The position numbers and the translations under genes were made by a program. A DNA stretch of 64,000 nucleotides from Deinandra increscens subsp. villosa (Eukaryota > Streptophyta > Magnoliopsida > Asterales > Asteraceae), in assembly GCA_039602395.1 (NCBI GenBank), contig JBCNJP010000025.1, forward strand, positions 103,840,124 to 103,904,123, written 5' to 3'. The notes beneath the pieces were generated by a model. That model did no database searches and was not told the origin of the DNA. It worked only from the letters and a program-made list of their open reading frames with translations. Below are positions 23,329 to 34,300 of this stretch, in pieces. How positions within the stretch are numbered: the stretch's first letter is position 1; the number at the start of each line of letters is the position of its first letter.

Positions 23329-23644
23329 ATATTAAACGAGAAGATTGAGATGGATTGAAACTGTTTTCATTGATCGATCTTTCTGATTACAAAACTCTTA
23401 CTATATGAATCAAACAAGCAGCTAACTAACTACCAACTAACTAATTGTAACCATGATTAAGTTAAACTAACAAACTATTAACCATGGTATAGAGATAACA
23501 AACTTCGGGTCAATCATCACCCGGATGCTCAGCTTTCTCTTATTATGAAAAACACGCGGACTTTTATTCCGACCCGATAATCTCTTATGACCCGGGTGAA
23601 TATCACATGTACACACTTCGACACCCGGTCTAATCATTCCAACA
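23329..23644 (-). repeat. Copia 3' LTR (left)
   Basis: 316 bp, matching 28061-28376 base for base as far as I can read. On the minus strand it starts TGTTGGAATG right after the polypurine tract. The other end reads GTTTAATAT rather than the usual CA. Confidence 0.9.
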
Positions 23645-23651
23645 CCCCCCC

Positions 23652-26600
23652 TCAAGTTTGGGGTTGTAACACACCAAACTTGGAAAGTAAATGATCATGT
23701 TGTGATTTTGGTAAAGATTTAGTAAGCAAATCAGCCAACTGTTCTGTAGTAGAAACATGCTGCAGAGTAATTAAACCATCTTGAAGTTTTTCTCGAACAA
23801 AATGACAATCCAATTCGATGTGTTTAGTGCGTTCGTGAAACACTGGATTCTTAGCTATGTGAATAGCAGCTTGACTATCACAGTGAACCTGAATAGGAGT
23901 AATATCAGGGACTTGGAAATCACTCAACAAACGGGTCAACCAAGTCAATTCTGCTGTAATCCTTCGAAGACTCCTGTATTCAGCTTCTGCTGAGCTCAAA
24001 CTAACTGTGTGTTGCTTCTTTGACTTCCAAGAAATTGGAGAGCCACCTAGAGAGATGAAATAACCACTAACGGATCTCCTGGTATTGGGGCAGGATGCCC
24101 AATCAGAATCACAGAAGGCTGCAAGTGTAAAATCAGCAGCTTTATTAAAAAATAAACCTTGAGCAAAGGTACCATGGACATAAGAAAGAGTGTGGAGAGC
24201 AGCACTCCAATGAGGTAATCTTGGATCCTGCATGAATTGACTCAAATATTGGACAGCAAAAGAGAGATCAGGTCTAGTATTGGTGAGATAATTCAACTTC
24301 CCAACCAGTCTTCTATATTGTAAAGGATCTTCCATGGGAACACCTTCTTTCAGTTTAAGGTGAGAGACAGACGGTAATGGACAAGAAGAAGGAGGAGGAG
24401 GAGTGGAATAGAACTCAGAAACTAAGTCCTTAGCAAACTTTCTTTGTGTCAATATAACACCGGAATCATGTTTAAGAACTTCAATGCCAAGGAAATAATT
24501 GAGAAAGCCCAAATCTTTAATCTTGAATGTGGAATCTAGAAAATGTTTAACTGCATCAATTTCACCTTGATTATTGCCAGTCAAGATGATATCATCTACA
24601 TAGACTGCAATATAGACCACTGAACCCACCATTATTTTTGAAAAAAGAGAATGATCATTAGAGGATCTCTTGTAGCCTAGAGTAAGTAAAGCAGTAGAAA
24701 GCTTAGCATACCACTGTCTAGATGCTTGTTTTAAACCATAAAGAGATTTCTGTAGCTTCAAACATTTAGAGGAAGGCAGCTGCATACCTTGAGGAGGATA
24801 CATATAGATGTCCTCATCTAAATCACCATGCAAAAAAGCATTGTTAACATCTAACTGAGACAAACACCAGTTGAACTTTGTAGCCACTGCAACCAATGTT
24901 CTAACTGTGGTCATTTTAACCACTGGTGAAAAAGTTTCTAGATAATCAAGACCATACTTTTGAGTATCTCCTCTGACTACCAATCTGGCCTTGCACCTTT
25001 CTAAAGAACCATCTGCTTTATATTTGATCTTATAAACCCATTTACATCTAATAGGCTTTTTATGAGAAGGAATATCAACAACTATCCAGGTTTTATTAGC
25101 TTCAAGAGCAGAAGATTCCTTATTCATAGCATCTATCCATTCAGGAAATTTTGCAGCTTCAGCATAAGATTTGGGTTCAGTAAAAGAATCAAGAGAAGTA
25201 AGGAGTTTTTGAGAACCAGGAAAAAGGGTAGAATGGTCAATTTGGGATGTGGAGAAACAGAAATTAGTAAGAGTATGAACACAAGATGCAGAATCAGTAT
25301 GGACATTATTACACACATAATCTTGCAAGTAAGAAGGAGGATGAGTGACTCTAGAGGACTGTCTCATAGGAGGAATAGGATTAGAGGAAATAGGTGGAGG
25401 AGAATGAGGTGAAAGAGTAGGAGGATCAGGAAGAGACGTAGAAGGAATGGAAGAAAGTGAAGGTGAAGAAGAAGTGGATTCAGAAGAGTGAGAAGAATCA
25501 GAAATAGGAAAATTGTCAATAAAAGAAGGATCAAGAATAGGAAAAATGGTGGGAGTAGAAGGAGAGGAAATGGAAGGAAATACATTCTCAAAAAACACCA
25601 CATCTCTGGAAGAAAAAAATGATTTGGTTAAAAGATTATAAAGTCTGTAAGCTTTCTTTCCTACTGGATATCCCATAAACAAACAAGGGACAGCCCTTGG
25701 TTGAAACTTATCACGGCCATGACTAAGAGTAGATGCATAACACAAACATCCAAAAGCTCTTAAATGGTGATAATCAGGAGGAGAACCAGTCAACAATTCG
25801 AGAGGGGATTTGTCATGTAAAAGTTTAGTAGGAAACCTATTGATAAGATAGGTTGCAGTAAGCAAACATTCACCCCAAAAAATGAGAGGAAGCTTAGACT
25901 GAAATAACAAGGCACGTGCAGTTTCCAATAAATGTCTATGCTTTCTCTCTACCACCCCATTTTGTTGAGGTGTAGCAACACAAGAGGTTTGATGCATAAT
26001 GCCTTTAGATTTCAAATAGGTGGACTGAATGAGGCCAGTGCCTAGTTCAAAAGCATTATCGGATCTAATGCATTTGATCTGAGTATTATATTGAGTAGAA
26101 ACCATTTCAATAAAACTTTGTAACACTGTAAAGGCATTAGACTTATTAGACAACAAATGAGTCCAAGTGGTTCTAGTAAAATCATCCACAATAGTTAAGA
26201 AGTACTTATGACCACTATGAGTTGAAGCTGAGTAGGGTCCCCAAGTATCTATATGAATAAGCTCAAAAGGAGAATTAGTGGAAATATGACTGTGAGGAAA
26301 AGAAAGTTTATGCTGTCTTGCTTTAGGACAAATATCACAAGTCATGATAGAATCAACATCAGAAGTAGAAAGCACATTTAATTGTCTCAATTTGTAAACA
26401 GGCAAATGGCCTAGTCTACTATGCCATATGGCATTATTAACAACCAGATTACAAAAAGACTTTGAAACAACCAAAGAGGAAGCATGAGAAGACTGCAATT
26501 CTTGTTTCAGCAGATAGAGTCCTTGAATGAGGCTACCAAGAACCAGAGGCCTCTTCAGTGAAGGGCCCTGAAACACACAAAAATTGTGAGTAAAGAATAG

Positions 26601-27869
26601 AATCCCTTTACTATGTAAACATAGCTTAGGGACAGACAAAAGATTGTGAGTAAATTGGGGAATGTAAAGGACTTTGAATAAAGATAATTGAGGATTTATA
26701 TGGACTGTTCCATATTTAGTAACCTGAATAACTTGTCCAGTAGGTAAACCAATCAAAACAGGTGTAATAAAAGTTTGGACATCAGATAACAAAGAAAAAT
26801 CATGACACATATGATCTGATGCACCAGTATCAATAATCCATTTGGATTGTTTAGAAAAAGTAGTGCATGCCATGATACCTGCAAAATTAGCTTGACTGAT
26901 TGTCTGAGCATTCAAAGATTGACCAGCTGGTGATTGAGTATTCAACTTCTGCAACATATGAATAAGATCTGCATATTGCCCATTATTCATAGTAGAACTG
27001 TTGGCCTCATTATCAGGAATTTCTTCATTAGCAACAGCAGCAGCAAATTTTCTAGGCTTAGTAAATTTGAAATCCTTAGGAAAACCTATAAGCCTATAAC
27101 ATTTGCTAGCTATATGCCCATTCTTCTTACAATAAGAACAAACCAGATTCTTCTTGTTGTCAAATTTTGACTGATTAGAAACATTCATAGCAGCAGCATC
27201 ACTTAAGAAAGTACTACTATGATGAATCTCTCTTTGAGTTTCATCTTGAATTAAAATAGCATAAGCTTCAGAAACAGAAGGTAAGGGTTTAGTCATGATT
27301 ATATTACCCCTTATACCATCATATATGGAACTTAAACCCATCAAAAATTGCATTAACTTCTGAGTTTCAGATTTCTTAAGAAAAGCAGCATGTGCAGTAC
27401 AAGTACAAGTAACCGGAGTATCAAGAGATGCTAATTCATCCCACAACATCTTTAGCTTGGTATAATATGAAGCAATGGAATCAGATCCTTGAGAACACTC
27501 AGAAATACCTTTCTGAATTTGATACAAGCTTGGACCATTGGAACCTCCAAATCTATCATTCAAATCTGTCCACAACAAACTCGCAGTTTCCAAGTACATA
27601 ACACTTTTACTAATTTCAGGTGATAAAGTGTTTAAGATCCAAGAAATTACCATGTCATTACATCTTTTCCAACACGCCAACTGAGCAGCAGTTGTAGGTT
27701 CCAAAACTGTGCCATCAACAAATCCAAATTTGTTTTTGGCAGATAAAGCTATAGACATAGATCGTTTCCATGCAGCAAAACTTGTTCCATCAAATGATTT
27801 TGAAACAAGTTGCATACCAGGATGATCAGACGGATGAAGATATAAAGGATCTGATGAATTTGTTGCCAT
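23652..27869 (-). CDS. Copia gag-pol polyprotein
   Basis: An uninterrupted 1405-residue frame from ATG 27869. Order: copia-like N-terminal gag domain (LHPSDHPGMQLVSKSFDGTS; ALSAKNKFGFVDG), CCHC zinc knuckle C244-C247-H252-C257, aspartic protease with DTG at 347-349 (WIIDTGASDHMC), GAG-pre-integrase (HSRLGHLP), integrase core (FLTIVDDFTRTTW, IRSDNAFE, TPQQNGVVERKHR), reverse transcriptase (CKWVYKIKYKADGSLERCK; catalytic YVDDIIL) and RNase H (SLSSAEAEYRSL). All expected catalytic motifs are present and no stop or frameshift was seen, so the polyprotein may still be functional. It supplies capsid protein and the enzymes for reverse transcription and integration. Confidence 0.95.
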   Translation of the reverse strand: MATNSSDPLYLHPSDHPGMQLVSKSFDGTSFAAWKRSMSIALSAKNKFGFVDGTVLEPTTAAQLACWKRCNDMVISWILNTLSPEISKSVMYLETASLLWTDLNDRFGGSNGPSLYQIQKGISECSQGSDSIASYYTKLKMLWDELASLDTPVTCTCTAHAAFLKKSETQKLMQFLMGLSSIYDGIRGNIIMTKPLPSVSEAYAILIQDETQREIHHSSTFLSDAAAMNVSNQSKFDNKKNLVCSYCKKNGHIASKCYRLIGFPKDFKFTKPRKFAAAVANEEIPDNEANSSTMNNGQYADLIHMLQKLNTQSPAGQSLNAQTISQANFAGIMACTTFSKQSKWIIDTGASDHMCHDFSLLSDVQTFITPVLIGLPTGQVIQVTKYGTVHINPQLSLFKVLYIPQFTHNLLSVPKLCLHSKGILFFTHNFCVFQGPSLKRPLVLGSLIQGLYLLKQELQSSHASSLVVSKSFCNLVVNNAIWHSRLGHLPVYKLRQLNVLSTSDVDSIMTCDICPKARQHKLSFPHSHISTNSPFELIHIDTWGPYSASTHSGHKYFLTIVDDFTRTTWTHLLSNKSNAFTVLQSFIEMVSTQYNTQIKCIRSDNAFELGTGLIQSTYLKSKGIMHQTSCVATPQQNGVVERKHRHLLETARALLFQSKLPLIFWGECLLTATYLINRFPTKLLHDKSPLELLTGSPPDYHHLRAFGCLCYASTLSHGRDKFQPRAVPCLFMGYPVGKKAYRLYNLLTKSFFSSRDVVFFENVFPSISSPSTPTIFPILDPSFIDNFPISDSSHSSESTSSSPSLSSIPSTSLPDPPTLSPHSPPPISSNPIPPMRQSSRVTHPPSYLQDYVCNNVHTDSASCVHTLTNFCFSTSQIDHSTLFPGSQKLLTSLDSFTEPKSYAEAAKFPEWIDAMNKESSALEANKTWIVVDIPSHKKPIRCKWVYKIKYKADGSLERCKARLVVRGDTQKYGLDYLETFSPVVKMTTVRTLVAVATKFNWCLSQLDVNNAFLHGDLDEDIYMYPPQGMQLPSSKCLKLQKSLYGLKQASRQWYAKLSTALLTLGYKRSSNDHSLFSKIMVGSVVYIAVYVDDIILTGNNQGEIDAVKHFLDSTFKIKDLGFLNYFLGIEVLKHDSGVILTQRKFAKDLVSEFYSTPPPPSSCPLPSVSHLKLKEGVPMEDPLQYRRLVGKLNYLTNTRPDLSFAVQYLSQFMQDPRLPHWSAALHTLSYVHGTFAQGLFFNKAADFTLAAFCDSDWASCPNTRRSVSGYFISLGGSPISWKSKKQHTVSLSSAEAEYRSLRRITAELTWLTRLLSDFQVPDITPIQVHCDSQAAIHIAKNPVFHERTKHIELDCHFVREKLQDGLITLQHVSTTEQLADLLTKSLPKSQHDHLLSKFGVLQPQT

Positions 27870-28060
27870 TTTTACGAAGAAATTTGAGAAGACAAATGAT
27901 CAAAAACAAACGAATAGAAATGATGATTGAAAGCGGAACCGAAATCAGATGAATTGCTACTAGAGAATTACAGGAAAAGATCGAAAAACAAAGAAGGCAA
28001 TTGCCGGAAATTGATCGGAGAATGGAAGACGATGATCGGAGCTACCAGTGCTCTGATACC

Positions 28061-28376
28061 ATATTAAACGAGAAGATTGAGATGGATTGAAACTGTTTTC
28101 ATTGATCGATCTTTCTGATTACAAAACTCTTACTATATGAATCAAACAAGCAGCTAACTAACTACCAACTAACTAATTGTAACCATGATTAAGTTAAACT
28201 AACAAACTATTAACCATGGTATAGAGATAACAAACTTCGGGTCAATCATCACCCGGATGCTCAGCTTTCTCTTATTATGAAAAACACGCGGACTTTTATT
28301 CCGACCCGATAATCTCTTATGACCCGGGTGAATATCACATGTACACACTTCGACACCCGGTCTAATCATTCCAACA
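28061..28376 (-). repeat. Copia 5' LTR (right)
   Basis: 316 bp; as the upstream LTR on the minus strand it should carry the element promoter. It is followed on the minus strand by the primer-binding site complementary to initiator-Met tRNA. Confidence 0.9.
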
Positions 28377-28569
28377 GGGGTGCAATATATAAAATTTTCA
28401 AGGAGCAAAGTGTAAAAATTGGTTGTAAATTTGAACAGGAAAAGAATAGAGATTTTTATATCCGAAGATTATTCCAGCGGGGAAAGGATGGGGCATAGTG
28501 TTCACTACCACCCTCCAGCATCAAATCACCACTTCCACTTGGAGTGGTGAGCGGCTTCCACACCTCTTA

Positions 28570-28732
28570 GGTGGCGTTTGGTTCACGGAATGTAATGTAA
28601 TTGGAATTATAAAGTTTTCCTTTTAAAGTTGTGCTTAAGTTGGGTAAGGAAGGAGTTTGGAATACAATGAATTCCTTTAATCAATGGAATTTGAGGTCAT
28701 GCAACTTTCCTTCGTTAAAGTGAAAGATTTCT
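28570..28732. mobile_element. Tourist-like MITE, truncated
   Basis: The left half of the element seen at 6494-6779: same terminus GGTGGCGTTTGGTTCACGG preceded by TTA (28567-28569), with high identity until about 28732, where similarity stops. The right terminal repeat is missing. Confidence 0.85.
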
Positions 28733-28804
28733 TAGTGTTAGAGACAAATTATGTGAGCTTAGTAGGTTCAGTATTGTATATATAGTATTGTATATATGTA
28801 TAAT

Positions 28805-29216
28805 CAATGTTTTAAAAACCAGTTTCGAAGTAGAATTCGAAAAGTTTTCGGGGCCGGTTCGACCGGTCGGACCGCTTAGACCGGCCGGTTCAACCGGTTA
28901 GGAGATTTTAATATATATTTTTATAAAAATGTTAATACACTTATACACTCCAACAAAAAAGTTAAATACAATTTTAATCCACTCAGAAATAATACTAAAT
29001 AGGTATTCCACAAGAAAATATAAGTTTTAAAGTTCATAAATAATAAAAAACAACAATAAAGTATACACGTATAATAAAAATAATTCAAACAAAAATAAAA
29101 ATAAGAAAATCGGGGGTTAAAACCGGAAACCCGACCGATTCGAATCTCGTAAAAAAACCATACATAAAAGACCGGAGACCCGTATAAAATTCAATCGATC
29201 CGGTTTTAAAACACTG
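28805..29216. mobile_element. hAT-type MITE, family B copy 2
   Basis: 412 bp from CAATGTTTTAAAAACC to GGTTTTAAAACACTG, with an exact 8-bp duplication TGTATAAT at 28797-28804 and 29217-29224. It has CCGGTT-rich flanks and an AT-rich centre. It is more diverged than the copies at 17385 and 54181 (one changed base in the right terminus). Confidence 0.85.
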
Positions 29217-29224
29217 TGTATAAT

Positions 29225-29829
29225 ACTTCGGCCTTTATTTATACTCTTTATGATCAAGCAACCTAAACTTATATTTGAAACATTTTTCTAAAATAAAAAC
29301 ACCATTCTAAAAATAAACTATATATGTACAAGACTACATGTTAAGTGACACATAATAATAAACCAAATAAATTATAAAAGACAATTAAATAGATTATCCC
29401 TAAAAATTAATCTAAACTAACTCCACACTATATACCCAATTATTAACTCGTGACTCATTATTTGGTAACATGTGAACAAACCAGATTAAGTTCTAAGAAT
29501 CACCTCATTATTTGGTAACTGTTCTTTGTTCTCATTGGTCTTCACACTAGTGTTGGATCATTGTCATCTTGAATCAAGTTTGTCATGTCTTCTTTTTTTT
29601 TATCTCATTTTGTACATTCCATAAAATGTCAGAGTTTGTTGTATTTGTAATCAGGAGGGAACTAGACATTTTTTAAGGGGTAGCACACATATAATTTTTT
29701 TAAGAGGTATCACACGTATATAAAAACAAAAAAAAATCCCAAAAAAATTCCACTTCGCCTACGAGTTCAAGGGGTAGCACGAGCTAACCTAGCATTAAGC
29801 CAGTTTCACCAGTTTATAACACCTTCTAT
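29225..29829. other. Intergenic region
   Basis: AT-rich, non-coding. Two copies of a GGGGTAGCAC-type phrase (about 29678 and 29771) look like worn retrotransposon-derived sequence, but no boundaries are visible. Confidence 0.45.
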
Positions 29830-30332
29830 TAGGGGTGTTCACGGTCCGGTTTATACGGTTTTTGAGTCAACCCGTAAACCAAACCGTTAGCTACGGTTTT
29901 TAATAATCGAAAACCTAAACCGAACCGTTAAAAATTAAAACCAAACCAAACCGAACCGCTATTTCCGGTTTGGTTTCGGTTTGGTTTCACGGTTTAGGAT
30001 CTTTAGGCTTTCGATATAAGTTTACAATAATAAAAATTTAAATTAAAAGAAAATTCGAAATCAACTTTATTAAATGAGACAATAAGAGTATAAGCTACTC
30101 TACTATACTTGCCATCTCTAATTTGTTAATACAAAATCCACCTCCAAGTAGGACATGTAACCACCAAAACATGATGCAAATACTAAAGTTCATAATATAA
30201 ACAATAGTGTACTAAAGTTCTAGATTTCTAGGATGAAAACATGTCTAAATTTCTAGATTTTTAGTTTTTAGACGCTAAAACTTAAAATCTCATTACAAAA
30301 AAGAAGTCGATGTAATTTATCTGTATATATAT

Positions 30333-30368
<36 letters not shown>

Positions 30369-30573
30369 TATATAATATATATTATATGTACATGGTCCGG
30401 TCCGGTTTTTTACGACCGGTTTTTCATATAAACCGTAAACCAAACCATTCACTACGGTTTAAATTTTTTGAAACCGACCGACCGTTCGTTAAGATAAAAA
30501 ACCAACCGCGAAACCGAACCGATGACCGATTTGGACGGTTTCGCGGTTTGAAACCAAACCATGAACACCCCTA
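29830..30573. mobile_element. hAT-type non-autonomous element, family C
   Basis: 744 bp from TAGGGGTGTTCACGGT to ACCATGAACACCCCTA, with an exact 8-bp duplication CCTTCTAT at 29822-29829 and 30574-30581. The interior has many AACCG/CGGTT motifs and an (AT)n tract at about 30327-30395. No transposase. Confidence 0.85.
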
Positions 30574-30581
30574 CCTTCTAT

Positions 30582-31365
30582 GGCTCTTATCCTGTTGCAA
30601 CTATTCACGATCACCTCGACCTCTCCTCAACCCCAACCTCTACCTTGGCCATGCCTAAGATCGTCTCGGTTTGAACTTCCACAGTCAATGTTCATATATG
30701 TGTTATCCGTTTTTATATGTTTTAATGAACATTAACTTATCACAAGTATCTCCGTCTGCCATGTTTTCTTCGTGGGTCGTAGAACCATCTGTTTGTTACT
30801 TTTAACCAGAAAACAAGTCATATGCTTCTCTGTCTTCCAAGCCGCTAAACGAAGGCCGCAAGATACCATAGTGATGCTAGTTGGATTCACTTCTACCAAA
30901 GCATTAACCACCAACTAATCTGTTCTTTTCTTAGCAAAGAATAAAAAGACATACTTCTGGAACTTGACCTGAGTAAGCTAATATTAGTTGGATTGCCTCT
31001 GCTATCAATTATTGGCCCAACCCTTCTATGATCAAGTGTTCCCAGCCAAACCATAGGGAACACATGACAAGCTTTTTTTGGAAACCGTTCGGTCCTTCAC
31101 GACTCTTCTGTGTTTATCATTCAAAAAGCAAACACAACTACAATACCCTTGACTCATGTTTATAACAACTCTGAAGCCCTCATGAAACAAACCAATAACT
31201 AACATTTTCAGGCACGCCCAGATTTCAGATTTATACCATGAACAACTTCAAGTACAAAATACAGAAAACAGTCACAGACACCACATCAATCAAGATTCAA
31301 CACAGTCAAAATTCTAAGGGAACACTCAGTAACTCTCAACTAAAATAACTGACATGTCTTACCTT
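30582..31365. other. Intergenic region and GRXS17 3' UTR
   Basis: No gene supported. The part next to 31366 should be the 3' UTR of GRXS17 on the minus strand; no poly-A signal could be chosen with confidence. Confidence 0.5.
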
Positions 31366-34300
31366 TTACTCTGATAGGGTAGATGCAAGTTCACCATTGC
31401 TTTTAAGCTCCAAAATGATATCACATCCTCCAATCAAATCACCCTTATAGTAAAGTTGTGGGAAAGTAGGCCAATTTGATAGCTTTTTCAAACCCTGTCG
31501 AACATCCTCATCGCTCAAAATGTCAAAAGATCCAAACTTTATGCCTTCCTCCTTAAGAGCATTTACGACTTTTGAGCTAAAACCGCATCTTGGGGCATCT
31601 GGGGTACCCTTCATAAAGAGAATAACTGGTGTGGAATTAACTAATTTCTTCAGACGGTCTTCTAGAGAAACGATGCCGTTTTCAACCAAGATTTTTTCAA
31701 GTTCTCCGCTCTTTTTCATTTCCAAAACAATATCTGATCCACCAATGAGTTCACTTTTTATGTAGAGTTGAGGGTAACTTGACCAGTTTGAGTAGACTTT
31801 TAGGCCTTGCCTTACTTCATCATCTGAGAGTATGTCAAAAGTCTTGAAATCAACCTTTTCTTCTCTGAGAATCTCGACTACCTGAAGAATTATATAGATT
31901 TGTAAACATACTATTAATGGTCACGAGTAAAATCATTAGCAAAGTGTAGGTTTTACGTTACAAGTTGAGTGACCACTGGCAAGTTTCTGTTATAGGTACT
32001 GTAAAGAGGCATCTTTTTTAGACTTAATATTATGCATAAACACTAAATTTCATCAACTTTCCAATCATTTACACTAAATTTCGTCAACTTTACAGTCATT
32101 TACACTAAATTCAGCCAACATGCTTTGGAAATGGTAAAATGACAAGTATGACAGTATACCCTTCAACCAGATTTCAATTGATAGACTAAAGTTAAGGAGT
32201 TTTTACCCCAAAGTTGTAAACTTGAATAAAACTATATTTGGACTTTTCAGACTTAATATGATGCTTAGATGGTCTCCTAAGCAAAGTCTCAAGTAGGCCA
32301 CAAACTATAAAAGAGAAAGAAAAAAAAAAACTAAGATGTTACTTGGGCAAAATTCATACACAATCCTCTAACCCCCAACTTATATTGCCTAATAATAAAA
32401 AAAACTTTCATTTAACACTCTACCTTTGAACATCCCACAAAGGAAGAAACAAATTGGAACATTGGACATATATAAAATTATTGCAAAAGAATCATAAATA
32501 AGGAGGCAAGAATCAATCACCTTTCGGCTGAAACCACATTTAGGTTCATCTGGATTTCCCTTCATAAAAAGCATAATAGGAGCCGAATTAATGAGATTTT
32601 CAAGACGGGAAGTCAAAGCCAAGCTCAACCCAGTTGAATTGGTAACTCCACCCTGTTGACCATCAGTTCCCGCCGAAGCTGACTTGCTGGCATCATCATT
32701 TCCGACCCCATGATCGGTAAAAGCTTGTTTCAATTCACCCCCCTCATGCATTGCAATTATAATATCAGATCCTCCAAGAAGCTCACCATTACAGTAGAGT
32801 TGAGGATAAGTGGGCCAGTTTGAGAATTTTTTTAATCCTTCACGAACCTCGTTGTCACTAAGGATATCGAAAGTACCAAATTTGACATTTTCAGTTTTCA
32901 AGATTTCAACTGCTTTTTTACTAAACCCACATTGGGGTTCTTCAGGTGTTCCTTTCATAAACAGCATAATGGGGTGAGAACGGGTTAGTTTTTCAAGACG
33001 GGTTTTCAGCGAATCACTAAGGCCAGCGGGTGCTGGTGGGTAAGTTTTCCCACGTGAAGAGTTGTCAATTTTAGCGAAATCTTGAATTGCTTCAAGAACT
33101 GAAGGTCCTGCTGCCATGCCTAGGCTCGCTGGTGCAGCAGGTTCGCCAGCATGGATTGACCCCACAACTTTTGAAACTTTGTTTGCCAGCTCAGACGGAT
33201 ATGTGCCTTCCAATGTATCGACCGTCTTGCCATCCTAGAAAAGAAATTTACTGAATTTCATAAAACTGGTAATCATAATGCAGCCAAGTTTGATAAATAA
33301 TCACATCATCTAACTACACATTTTTCATAAAAAACAAAAAAAATGAAACACTTTATAGCTCCATTTCAGAATGTCCCTAAAATGCTACTTTTTTTTTTGT
33401 TCATAATCTGGATCACAACATTCCATTTTGATATTACTGAGCGGTAATTAAGACATTTATAATTTGTCATTTTTGTCTATTAACACTGAAATTGATACAA
33501 TTTCAGTGACTTGAGGATCAGGAGCAATTGATTTCTGAGCTATCTCGTTAGATATTCCCTGCTTCCCAAAGAAATTAATTTGCTTAACCTAGAAATAGAT
33601 TGAAACCAAGTTTTTGGATAATTTCAGACATTATTAAATACAGTTTAAAGAAAGACATATTTAAGCCTTTTCATAGAAAAGTGTAACTTATTAATCTCAA
33701 ACTATAATAAAAATAAAATCATGCTAAAGGACAAATTTCGATAACCTATTTCAAATTTTATAAAAAAAGAATGTAATATTATCGACCAACCTTAAGGAAA
33801 ACAAAATAAGGCACAGCAGAAACTGAATATGCCTCAGAAATTTCAGGTTGTTCTTCAGCTTCAACCTACAATTTTCCGAAAAGAAAAAAGTCAATAACAT
33901 GAATAATACAAACATGGACCATGTACGTACAAAAAGAAAAGAAAAAAGCACTGCCTTTAAAAGAAGAGCAATGTTCTCCCATAGAATTTCAATTCTCTAC
34001 AGCCTAAAGTAGACACGTTTATGAATTTGTAACTCGTCACTGACAAATTTGTGTAGTCAAGATGACAGCTTAAAAAGCAAATGTATACAACAAATAGAAT
34101 ATTATTCTTAATTATTTCAAAATTGTGATTTTTGTGTCGCTATGAGTAAATCGTTTGATTACGTGTTACTCATGCTAGAACTTTCATTAAGCTCCTAACT
34201 CATAACTAAACAAAGCGAGAACTAACGTTTGAACACCAATAAGAAGAAAAAAACTACCATTACGATACTTTCAAACACACTATTTCCTTAATTGTTATAA

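Larger units (their letters stand above)
23329..28376 (-). mobile_element. Ty1/copia retrotransposon, structurally intact
   Basis: A 5,048-bp element on the minus strand with two 316-bp LTRs that I read as identical, an initiator-Met tRNA primer site beside the right LTR (complement of TGGTATCAGAGC at 28050-28061), a polypurine tract beside the left LTR (complement of CCCCCCC at 23646-23652) and one long gag-pol frame. Identical LTRs mean recent insertion. No 5-bp target duplication is visible: the left flank ends AACATC and the right flank starts GGGGT. Confidence 0.92.

Noticed and set aside
25062..25603. ORFs of 79-116 codons overlapping the copia gag-pol
   Set aside because: Antisense or shifted shadows of a Ser/Pro-rich part of the real gag-pol frame.
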